Source: a virus
DNA length: 30,781 bases
Strand: one strand, 5' to 3'
Virus record (IMG/VR): IMGVR_UViG_3300032282_001319
Span: 1 to 30,781 of that record
Shown here: piece by piece, positions 21,893 through 28,211 of the stretch
Position numbering within the stretch: position 1 is the stretch's first letter
Layout: the number at the start of each line of letters is the position of its first letter
The notes under the pieces: model-generated
What the model saw: only the letters and a program-made list of their open reading frames with translations
Databases searched by the model: none
Told to the model about the DNA's origin: nothing
Position numbers and translations under genes: made by a program

Positions 21893-22591
21893 ATGGCACG
21901 TTCCACTTTTGAAGGTCCAGTACTTGCTGGCGATAACCGTTTTGGACCCCAACGTAATGTTGGTTACAGCGAGTTAGTTCAAGACGCTTACATTGACCTC
22001 TCTGTTACTACCCCCGGTACGGCTGGTTACTCTGGCACTTCGGGGCAGTATGCTTTTGCTAACGGCATTCCCAACGTACAGGGTCAACTTTTTACCCCAT
22101 CTACCGCATACCCTGCTACCACTACAACTCCTCCAACGGATGTAAGTACACAGGTATATCGTGGCGTTATTATGTATTTGCCAACAGGCTGCTCAATTAC
22201 AGACATCACTATTGACTATTTGAGCGCAATCACTGGAGAAGGTGGCGCTACATTGTCTGATGTAAGTATCTATGTATCCAATGCAACTACCGCTGCCGCT
22301 GGAACTCCTACTTACGCTTCTACGCAATTGGGAACTACCACTGTTGGTACTGCTGGTCGTAAAACAACTTCTTATACCGCAACCAACTTGATTAACATGC
22401 TGTCTACTTCAACAGACATTGTGCTTGGCAATGGTCAACCAAACCTATCTCAAGTAGTGTTTACGTTGTCAATTACTGGCACTACTGTGGCAGCGCCTAC
22501 TGGCGGCAAATTTAACTTTGCTGTGCGCTATACACAGCCCGATAACAACATCGGTAACACAACAACTTACCCATACGGTAACTTCGATTAA
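21893..22591 (+). CDS. Virion structural protein, unknown
   Basis: A 232-residue Thr/Gly/Ala-rich beta protein. It starts MARSTFEGPVLAGDNRFGPQ and has a middle strand region (YRGVIMYLPTGCSITDITID) with many Thr-rich turns. It ends FNFAVRYTQPDNNIGN plus an aromatic tail. Probably a surface or decoration protein. AAGGA lies before the ATG. It starts its own transcription unit after the capsid terminator, and a hairpin terminator follows it, so it may be made independently and in quantity. Confidence 0.65.
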   Translation: MARSTFEGPVLAGDNRFGPQRNVGYSELVQDAYIDLSVTTPGTAGYSGTSGQYAFANGIPNVQGQLFTPSTAYPATTTTPPTDVSTQVYRGVIMYLPTGCSITDITIDYLSAITGEGGATLSDVSIYVSNATTAAAGTPTYASTQLGTTTVGTAGRKTTSYTATNLINMLSTSTDIVLGNGQPNLSQVVFTLSITGTTVAAPTGGKFNFAVRYTQPDNNIGNTTTYPYGNFD

Positions 22592-22596
22592 TTCTT

Positions 22597-22627
22597 AGCG
22601 GGGAGGCAACTCCCTGCTTTAACTTTT
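22597..22627 (+). terminator. Intrinsic terminator or attenuator, GCAA loop
   Basis: Stem AGCGGGGAG (22597-22605) with CTCCCTGCT (22610-22618), one G-U pair and a GCAA tetraloop of the GNRA type, then TTAACTTTTT. It lies 5 bp after the stop of the previous gene and 14 bp before the next ATG, so it may also reduce read-through into the downstream virion genes. Confidence 0.75.
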
Positions 22628-22640
22628 TAGGAGAATTAAT

Positions 22641-22934
22641 ATGATGCAGACTGATGTTTTATCCACCCACCTAAGTGCGGCTGGTTCTTATTACGCAGGA
22701 CGTACAAGGTTGCGGGGAATGGTTGTTTCTCCAAAAGCAAGCACTGCCGCAACTTTTGAAATTAGAAATGGTAGTTCTACTGGCGCTATCTTATACACAA
22801 TGGACATAGCAAGTCTTGGTACTCCAAATACTTTCTACGTTTTAATTCCCGGTGAAGGTATCTTGGCTTCTACGGGGCTATATCTAACGTTAAGTACTGG
22901 TTCTGTAACAGGAATTACGGTGTTTTATGGCTAA
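22641..22934 (+). CDS. Small virion-type protein, unknown
   Basis: A 97-residue beta-rich protein, MMQTDVLSTHLSAAGSYYAG at the start, then RTRLRGMVVSPKASTAATFE and GEGILASTGLYLTLSTGSVT. The alternating strand pattern and Gly/Ser/Thr bias suggest a small surface protein. Its stop overlaps the next gene by 8 bp. TAGGAG precedes the ATG. No named family. Confidence 0.65.
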   Translation: MMQTDVLSTHLSAAGSYYAGRTRLRGMVVSPKASTAATFEIRNGSSTGAILYTMDIASLGTPNTFYVLIPGEGILASTGLYLTLSTGSVTGITVFYG

Positions 22935-23172
22935 GACTCCTGCATGGACTCGCAAAGAAGGAAAAAACCCTAATGGCGGTTTAAACGCCAAGGGTCGAGC
23001 CTCTGCAAAAAAACAAGGGATGAACTTAAAGCCCCCTCAACCAGAGGGTGGCTCAAGGAGAGACTCTTTTTGCGCTCGCATGGAAGGCATGAAAAAGAAA
23101 CTAACTGGCGAGAAGACCAAGAAAGACCCAAATTCTCGTATTAATAAATCCCTAAGAGCGTGGAAATGCTGA
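22927..23172 (+). CDS. Small basic conserved phage protein
   Basis: An 81-residue very basic protein: MAKTPAWTRKEGKNPNGGLN, then AKGRASAKKQGMNLKPPQPE, GGSRRDSFCARMEGMKKKL and RINKSLRAWKC. I recognise this pattern as a conserved phage domain of unknown function. The blocks (WTRKEGKNP, LNAKGR, RRDSFCARM, RINKSLRAW) are strongly patterned. The charge suggests nucleic-acid binding or packing inside the head; this is inference. The LNAK codons coincide with a GTTTAAAC copy (22979-22986). Confidence 0.7.
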   Translation: MAKTPAWTRKEGKNPNGGLNAKGRASAKKQGMNLKPPQPEGGSRRDSFCARMEGMKKKLTGEKTKKDPNSRINKSLRAWKC

Positions 23173-23402
23173 ACATAATGGAACTTTGGACGGGCGGTTT
23201 AACCATATTTATGGCTGTAATCGGCTACATCATGCATGAGAAGTTTGCAGAGTTAGCCCGTATCAGCATCCTTTTAAATAAGACACGAGAGGAGGTAGCA
23301 CGTGATAATGTTACTCAAGCAGAGATTGATAAAGTTATGGAGCACATTGACGCTCGCTTTAACAAACTTGAAAGCAAAATTGACCAACTTATCCAAAGGT
23401 AA
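23166..23402 (+). CDS. Membrane-anchored coiled-coil protein
   Basis: A 78-residue protein, MLNIMELWTGGLTIFMAVIG at the start. Residues 8-24 form one hydrophobic helix, then a charged coiled coil runs to the end (ARFNKLESKIDQLIQR). I prefer the ATG at 23166, which overlaps the previous stop (ATGCTGA); a GTG at 23160 adds two residues. The layout (N-terminal anchor, cytoplasmic or lumenal coil) resembles small spanin- or holin-like helpers in shape only; no such function is shown. Confidence 0.6.
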   Translation: MLNIMELWTGGLTIFMAVIGYIMHEKFAELARISILLNKTREEVARDNVTQAEIDKVMEHIDARFNKLESKIDQLIQR

Positions 23403-23405
23403 GTG

Positions 23406-23987
23406 ATGCCTTCAACTAGCAAAAAGCAGCATAACTTTATGGAAGCGATTGCCCATAACAAGGCTTTTGCTAAAAAGGTTGGCGTACCTCAATCGGTAGG
23501 TCAGGAATTTTCAAAAGCCGATAAAGGCAAAACTTTTAAAAAGGGTGGCGAAATGAAAGACGCAGACTTAGCACAAGACAAAAAAATGATTAAACGGGCG
23601 GTTGCTATGCATGACAAGCAAGCGCACAAAGGTGAGCACACTAATCTTTCCAAATTGAAAAAAGGTGGCAATGTGAAAAAAATGGCAGTAGGTGGTCAAC
23701 CAGACCCAAAAATGGCGGCAATGATGGCTAAAAAACGTCAAGCAATGATGGGTGGTGCACCAGCAGCCCCAACAATGGGTCGTCCTATGGCTCCTGCTGG
23801 CGGTCCTGCTCCTACTATGCCAATGAAAAAAGGCGGCAAAGTTAAGAAGATGGCTGCTGGCGGTATGACTAGCATGGGCAAAGTTAAAACTTCTCATGGC
23901 AACATCAATGGCGTTGCAGAACGTGGCTTGACCAAAGGCAAAGTTATCAAGATGGCTGGCGGTGGTTCTGGTAAAAAATACTGCTAG
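23406..23987 (+). CDS. Lys/Gly-rich repeat protein
   Basis: A 193-residue protein. The N-terminus (MPSTSKKQHNFMEAIAHN, then FAKKVGVPQSVGQEFSKADK) is a conserved phage-type domain seen in small virion proteins. The rest is low-complexity: KKGG occurs at four points (FKKGGE, LKKGGN, MKKGGK and related), with VKKMAxGG repeats and a Met/Ala/Pro-rich stretch. The end has NGVAERGLTKGKVIKMAGGG, a motif shared with the genes at 23997 and 25978. Basic and flexible, so possibly a head-internal or DNA-associated protein. A GTG at 23403 adds one residue. No enzyme motif. Confidence 0.65.
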   Translation: MPSTSKKQHNFMEAIAHNKAFAKKVGVPQSVGQEFSKADKGKTFKKGGEMKDADLAQDKKMIKRAVAMHDKQAHKGEHTNLSKLKKGGNVKKMAVGGQPDPKMAAMMAKKRQAMMGGAPAAPTMGRPMAPAGGPAPTMPMKKGGKVKKMAAGGMTSMGKVKTSHGNINGVAERGLTKGKVIKMAGGGSGKKYC

Positions 23988-23996
23988 GAGATAGAC

Positions 23997-24350
23997 ATGG
24001 CTGGAATCATTGACACACTAAAAGACGCTGGCGCTACGGCTGGCGATGAAATCATGCGTGGCGTTCGTAGGGTTGGTCAAGATTTGGGTATTGCCGAAGA
24101 CCCCAACAAATACAAAAAAACTCCACAAGGCGAAGCAATTGCTAACAGCGATGTTGCTAAAGGCGCTAGAAACTATGTACGCATGTACAAAGAGGGCGTT
24201 GGCATGAAAGGCAAAAATGATGACTACGAGTACAAAAAGGGCGGAAAAGTTAGTTCTGCTTCTAAACGTGCCGATGGTATTGCTCAAAAAGGCAAGACCC
24301 GTGGAACTATTATTGCTTGTGGCGGTGGCTACATAAAGGCTAAAAAGTGA
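23997..24350 (+). CDS. Small basic protein with shared G-K-T module
   Basis: A 117-residue basic protein, MAGIIDTLKDAGATAGDEIM at the start. The N-terminal half looks helical, and the C-terminal half is Lys/Gly-rich: KKGGKVSSASKRADGIAQKG, then KTRGTIIACGGGYIKAKK. The RADGIAQKGKTRG block matches AADGVASRGKTD in the gene at 25978 and, more weakly, NGVAERGLTKG at the end of the previous gene. GGAG lies before the ATG. Its stop overlaps the next GTG start. Confidence 0.6.
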   Translation: MAGIIDTLKDAGATAGDEIMRGVRRVGQDLGIAEDPNKYKKTPQGEAIANSDVAKGARNYVRMYKEGVGMKGKNDDYEYKKGGKVSSASKRADGIAQKGKTRGTIIACGGGYIKAKK

Positions 24351-24601
24351 GAGCATCACGTGGCATGGGGGACATCAACCCTTCCAAAATGCCCAAGGGC
24401 AAGGTTATCCATCGTACGGACAACCCCAATGACGTTGAGTTGTTTAAACGTGGTGGGCAAGTCTGGGATAAAGAACGTCCAGAATCATTAGGTAAACCAA
24501 AGAAAATGTCTCCAGCAAAGAAAGCCAAAGCAAAAGCATCGGCTAAAAAGGCTGGAAGACCCTATCCAAACCTTATTGATAACATGAAAGCAAGTCAGTA
24601 A
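24347..24601 (+). CDS. Small Lys-rich protein
   Basis: An 84-residue basic protein starting at GTG (MRASRGMGDINPSKMPKGKV in translation), overlapping the previous stop; an ATG at 24365 is also possible. It has HRTDNPNDVELFKRGG, then a Lys/Ala-rich helix (KKMSPAKKAKAKASAKKAGR) like histone-type or packing proteins. The GTTTAAAC at 24442 is read as Phe-Lys. Its stop overlaps the adaptor gene's start. No named family. Confidence 0.6.
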   Translation: MRASRGMGDINPSKMPKGKVIHRTDNPNDVELFKRGGQVWDKERPESLGKPKKMSPAKKAKAKASAKKAGRPYPNLIDNMKASQ

Positions 24602-25536
24602 TGGCTAACACTAGCGGAACATCATCTTTCAATCTCGATTTCAATGAAATTGCGGAAGAGGCGTATGAGCGTTGTGGTATTGAGATGCGTACTGGTTACC
24701 AGTTACGCACCGCTAGGCGTAGTCTTAACCTGATTACGATGGATTGGGCTAGTCGAGGCATCAATTTATGGACTGTAGAAGAGGGCGAGATACCGCTTGT
24801 AGTAGGTCAGGTAGCCTATCCCCTTCCCGTGGACACAATTGACCTCCTAGACCACGTTATACGTCAGAATCAGGGCACTACAAACCAGATTGACATCAGT
24901 ATTACCCGTATTTCTGGGTCAACCTACCTCCAAATTCCTAATAAGTTGGCAAATGGTCGTCCAATTCAGTTGTATGTGAACCGTCAGTCTGGAATGACTA
25001 ACCTAACCACCGCAGTTTTGGTGGGAAATGGGACAACAGCAGGTTTAAACGCTACTGATACCAACATTGAGGTGGATTCCACCGTTGATTTAGCGGCTTC
25101 TGGCTATATTCGCATTGGTGCAGAGACCATTTACTACACCAGCATTGCTGATAACCAGTTACAACTGTGTGCCCGTGGTCAAAACAACACTACAGCCACG
25201 ATTCACACCGCTGGTGACGCAATTTATCAACAAAACTTGCCTACTGTGAGCGTTTGGCCCACCCCGAATGATGGTGGAAACTACACATTGGTGTACTGGC
25301 GCATGCGTAGGGTGCAAGATACTGGGTCTGGAACCCAAGTTGAAGATATTCCCTTTAGATTTTTGCCTTGCATGATTGCAGCCTTGGCGTATCAATTGGC
25401 GGTAAAGAACCCAGAGTCGCAAGACAGGGTACAAATGCTTAAACAAATGTATGACGAAGCGTGGTTGACCGCTTCGCAGGAGGATAGAGAGAAAGCCTCG
25501 TTGCGACTTGTTCCTCGTCAAATGTTCTGGAATTAA
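24601..25536 (+). CDS. Neck/adaptor-type virion protein
   Basis: A 311-residue protein. Its N-terminus (FNLDFNEIAEEAYERCGIEM, then RTGYQLRTARRSLNLITMDW and ASRGINLWTVEEGEIPLVVG) is typical of a family encoded between head and tail genes in environmental phages. The middle is a beta insertion (NGTTAGLNATDTNIEVDSTV). The C-terminus returns to helices (PCMIAALAYQLAVKNPESQD) and ends LRLVPRQMFWN. I infer a head-tail joining role comparable to P22 gp4 or T7 gp11 in position, but sequence alone does not decide. GTTTAAAC at 25043 lies in the insertion (AGLNAT). Confidence 0.65.
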   Translation: MANTSGTSSFNLDFNEIAEEAYERCGIEMRTGYQLRTARRSLNLITMDWASRGINLWTVEEGEIPLVVGQVAYPLPVDTIDLLDHVIRQNQGTTNQIDISITRISGSTYLQIPNKLANGRPIQLYVNRQSGMTNLTTAVLVGNGTTAGLNATDTNIEVDSTVDLAASGYIRIGAETIYYTSIADNQLQLCARGQNNTTATIHTAGDAIYQQNLPTVSVWPTPNDGGNYTLVYWRMRRVQDTGSGTQVEDIPFRFLPCMIAALAYQLAVKNPESQDRVQMLKQMYDEAWLTASQEDREKASLRLVPRQMFWN

Positions 25537-25539
25537 AAC

Positions 25540-25968
25540 ATGGCGAATGCTTACGCATCAGGTAAACATTCAATTGCGGAGTGTGATAGGTGCGGTCAGC
25601 GCTACATGCTCAAGGAGTTGAAGAAGGAAATCATCAAGACCCGCCTTTATAACTTAAAGGTGTGTCCTGAGTGTTGGGACCCCGACCAGCCACAGTTATC
25701 TCTGGGTATGTATCCAGTTTTTGACCCACAGGCAGTGTTGGAGCCTAGACCAGATGTGAGTTACCAGATGTCTGGTAATAGTGGATTGCAGGTTTCCACT
25801 AGCAACACAACGGCACAAGATGCCAATGGTTACCCAGAGGGTGGTAGTCGAGTATTTGAGTGGGGATGGAATCCTGTTGGCGGTTCACAAGGTTTTGACG
25901 CTAGTCTAACGCCCAACAGTTTGGTATTATCTTTTCAAATAGGTACTGTAACAATTTCAACCAGTTAG
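25540..25968 (+). CDS. Zinc-ribbon virion-region protein
   Basis: A 142-residue protein. Residues 15-46 contain CDRCGQRYMLKELKKE and CPECWDPD, a four-cysteine zinc ribbon. The C-terminal part is Gly/Ser/Thr-rich and probably beta (FEWGWNPVGGSQGFDASLTP). Four bases after the adaptor gene. Proteins with this ribbon followed by a flexible tail occur in phage neck regions, but I know of no assigned role. Confidence 0.7.
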   Translation: MANAYASGKHSIAECDRCGQRYMLKELKKEIIKTRLYNLKVCPECWDPDQPQLSLGMYPVFDPQAVLEPRPDVSYQMSGNSGLQVSTSNTTAQDANGYPEGGSRVFEWGWNPVGGSQGFDASLTPNSLVLSFQIGTVTISTS

Positions 25969-25977
25969 GAGCGGAAA

Positions 25978-26160
25978 ATGGGATACAAAAAAGCAGCAGA
26001 TGGCGTTGCCAGCAGAGGAAAAACTGATGTACAGATTTTTCCTAGCGATGGCAAAAAAGTCATTGATAACGGACCAAAATCCACCAAGAGCAGTTTAAAC
26101 AAGAACTACAAATCTATGGGTCGTAACATGGCTCGTGCCGCAAATCAAAGGGGTCGATAA
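25978..26160 (+). CDS. Small basic protein with shared G-K-T module
   Basis: A 60-residue basic protein: MGYKKAADGVASRGKTDVQI, then a Lys/Ser/Asn/Arg-rich end (RAANQRGR). AADGVASRGKTD matches RADGIAQKGKTRG of the gene at 23997. Its stop overlaps the next start by one base. GGAG precedes the ATG. A GTTTAAAC copy (26093-26100) is read as Leu-Asn (SSLNKN). Function unknown; the motif family suggests a shared role with the other small basic proteins. Confidence 0.6.
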   Translation: MGYKKAADGVASRGKTDVQIFPSDGKKVIDNGPKSTKSSLNKNYKSMGRNMARAANQRGR

Positions 26161-26414
26161 TGGGATTCTCTAAAAAAGTTATGGGCAAAGAAGTTGGTGA
26201 TGCCAAAGTCTATGCCGAGCCACACACAATGAGTGGCAAATCTATGTCTGCAAAAGTTCCAACTGAAACTGGCGCTGAGTTTATGAACAAAATGAACCCA
26301 TCTGTTGCTGGAATTAGTAAGGGTAACTACCCAGAGACAAAGACATCTGGCATCAAAATGCGTGGTGCTGGTGCTGCAACCAAAGGCACTATGTGCCGTG
26401 GACCGATGGCATAA
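26160..26414 (+). CDS. Small Gly/Lys/Met-rich protein
   Basis: An 84-residue protein, MGFSKKVMGKEVGDAKVYAE at the start, then AKVPTETGAEFMNKMNPSVA and GIKMRGAGAATKGTMCRGPM. The composition matches the neighbouring small basic proteins, with glycine-lysine turns and no long helix. It starts within the previous gene's last base. The final MRGAGAATKGTMCRGPMA has a repeat-like Gly/Ala/Lys pattern. Unknown function. Confidence 0.55.
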   Translation: MGFSKKVMGKEVGDAKVYAEPHTMSGKSMSAKVPTETGAEFMNKMNPSVAGISKGNYPETKTSGIKMRGAGAATKGTMCRGPMA

Positions 26415-26424
26415 GGTTTAAACG

Positions 26425-27087
26425 ATGAATTACGCAGAACTGGTAACGGCAATACAGGATTATTCGGAAAATACTTTTCCAACAACCGATGTTGACCGTT
26501 TTATTGAGCAAGCAGAACAGAAGATTTACAACTCTGTTCAGTTGCCCTCTTTGCGTAGAAATTCCGTGGGAAACTGTACGGTAAATAATCGTTACCTATC
26601 CGCTCCTGATGATTATTTGTCTACTTTTTCCTTGGCTGTTATAGAAAACTATGGCGAAGACAATGAAAACTACACGTATCTTTTAAACAAAGACGTTAAC
26701 TTCATACGCCAAGCCTACCCAAATCCTACGGATACTGGGTTGCCAATGTATTACGCCCTTTTTGGACCCCAATACGGCAATCCTACGGAACTATCTTTCA
26801 TTCTTGGACCCACTCCAGACGTGGCATACAAGGTGGAATTGCATTATTTTTACTATCCAGAGTCAATTGTTACCGCTGGTACAACGTGGCTTGGCGATAA
26901 CTTTGATACCGCTTTGCTCAATATGTGTTTGATGGAAGCCATCACATACATGAAAGGCGAGCAAGACTTGGTTGTTCTCTACAAAAATCGTGCTGATGAG
27001 GCTATGTCTCTTCTTAAACAACTTGGCGATGCCAAGGAGAAGGGCGACTCTTATCGTGACGGCTTACCTAAATATCCTGTCACATGA
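26425..27087 (+). CDS. Phage adaptor-type protein
   Basis: A 220-residue protein, MNYAELVTAIQDYSENTFPT at the start, then VDRFIEQAEQKIYNSVQLPS, LSAPDDYLSTFSLAVIENY and DVAYKVELHYFYYPESIV, with a C-terminal helix (MSLLKQLGDAKEKGDSYRDG). This is the layout of phage adaptor / head-tail connector proteins, which form a ring under the portal. A GTTTAAAC (26416-26423) ends one base before its ATG and occupies the place where a ribosome site would be (ATAAGG lies just before it). Its stop overlaps the next start as ATGA. Confidence 0.7.
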   Translation: MNYAELVTAIQDYSENTFPTTDVDRFIEQAEQKIYNSVQLPSLRRNSVGNCTVNNRYLSAPDDYLSTFSLAVIENYGEDNENYTYLLNKDVNFIRQAYPNPTDTGLPMYYALFGPQYGNPTELSFILGPTPDVAYKVELHYFYYPESIVTAGTTWLGDNFDTALLNMCLMEAITYMKGEQDLVVLYKNRADEAMSLLKQLGDAKEKGDSYRDGLPKYPVT

Positions 27088-27494
27088 TTGTTCAAACCAT
27101 TACCACCTCGTTTTTGGTCGATATGTTTGAGGGCTTACAAAGCCTGACAACAGACACCATAAAAATGGCTCTGTACACAGCGGATGCCAATTTAAACGCC
27201 AATACCACGGCTTATGCGTCTACTAACGAGGTGACCTCTGCAAACTACACCGCTGGTGGTGCTGTTTGTCAAAATGTTACCGTTAACCAAAGCAATGGAA
27301 CGGTGTTTGTCAATTTTAATAATGTTAGTTGGACAAATGTTTCCTTTACTTGTAGGGGTGCTCTTATTTACAATGAGACACAAGGTGGGAAATCTATAGC
27401 AATACTGAATTTTGGTTCAGATAAAATTGCTGGTCCAAACTTTTTAGTTACCATGCCAGAAAACACGGCAACAACTGCGTTGATAAGAGTTTAA
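27084..27494 (+). CDS. Virion protein, paralogue of 27707-28183
   Basis: A 136-residue beta protein. DTIKMALYTADANLNANT, STNEVTSANYTAGG, VSWTNVSFTCRGALIYNETQ and FLVTMPENTATTALIRV align in order with segments of the gene at 27707-28183 (for example STGEVTGTNYVAGG and FALTMPSNTTTTALLRI). The two arose by duplication. Probably a small structural or tail protein. The stop codon TAA lies inside a GTTTAAAC copy (27489-27496). The start overlaps the adaptor stop as ATGA. Confidence 0.7.
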   Translation: MIVQTITTSFLVDMFEGLQSLTTDTIKMALYTADANLNANTTAYASTNEVTSANYTAGGAVCQNVTVNQSNGTVFVNFNNVSWTNVSFTCRGALIYNETQGGKSIAILNFGSDKIAGPNFLVTMPENTATTALIRV

Positions 27495-27505
27495 ACGGGG
27501 GCAAT

Positions 27506-27694
27506 ATGCTAGTTACGACAACAAAAGGCGATATGGATGATTCTCTACTTGAAAAGAGAGAGGGAACATTTGAGGATGAAAACGAGTTAACAACTTGGGT
27601 TGAATACTGGTTAGAAGATGAGATGGTTCATCGCTCTGCCCATGTAACACTAAAACGTTCGCTACCAATTGGTGGTGAAGTAGGCACTTTCTAA
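27506..27694 (+). CDS. Small hypothetical protein between the paralogues
   Basis: A 62-residue protein, MLVTTTKGDMDDSLLEKREG at the start, then ELTTWVEYWLEDEMVHRSAH and VTLKRSLPIGGEVGTF. It looks like a compact beta domain with an acidic middle. I have the impression that similar short proteins occur in related phages in this position, but cannot name the family. GGGG lies about 9 nt before the ATG. It separates the duplicated pair. Confidence 0.6.
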   Translation: MLVTTTKGDMDDSLLEKREGTFEDENELTTWVEYWLEDEMVHRSAHVTLKRSLPIGGEVGTF

Positions 27695-27706
27695 CAAGGA
27701 AACATC

Positions 27707-28183
27707 ATGGCAAATACAGCATCACTCTGCACCTCCTTCTTGGGAGAAGTGCTAACGGCAACTCATAACTTTGGCGTAGCGCCTATTCGTGCGGCAACTA
27801 CAGCAGACACCTTTAAGGCTGCTCTGTATTTAACCAGCGCTACAGTTGACGCTTCTACCACGGTTTATTCGTCTACTGGCGAAGTAACGGGAACTAACTA
27901 TGTTGCTGGTGGCGTAACGGTAACCAACGCTACGGCTCCTTTGTCAACCAACAGTTCTGCTACTGCTGGTACGGCTTATTGGACTCCGTCTGCCACCATT
28001 AGTTATACCAACGTTACATTGACAACCTCTTTTAATGCAATGCTTATGTATAACTCAACTCAGTCTAACAAGGCTGTTGGTGTATATACATTCGGTAACC
28101 AAACAATTACCGCTGGCACTTTTGCGTTGACGATGCCTTCAAACACAACAACTACCGCTTTATTGCGTATTTCTACAACATAA
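27707..28183 (+). CDS. Virion protein, paralogue of 27084-27494
   Basis: A 158-residue Thr/Ala/Ser-rich beta protein: FGVAPIRAATTADTFKAALY, then STGEVTGTNYVAGGVTVTNA, ISYTNVTLTTSFNAMLMYNS, TQSNKAVGVYTFGNQT and a C-terminal TMPSNTTTTALLRIST. It aligns over most of its length with the earlier gene, with an extra 20 or so residues near the N-terminus and in the middle. Probably structural. AAGGA lies 7 nt before the ATG. A small hairpin (CGGCT-AAA-AGCCG, near 28190) and a GTTTAAAC copy separate it from the repeat-protein gene. Confidence 0.7.
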   Translation: MANTASLCTSFLGEVLTATHNFGVAPIRAATTADTFKAALYLTSATVDASTTVYSSTGEVTGTNYVAGGVTVTNATAPLSTNSSATAGTAYWTPSATISYTNVTLTTSFNAMLMYNSTQSNKAVGVYTFGNQTITAGTFALTMPSNTTTTALLRISTT

Positions 28184-28211
28184 GCGGGGGCGGCTAAAAG
28201 CCGTTTAAACC

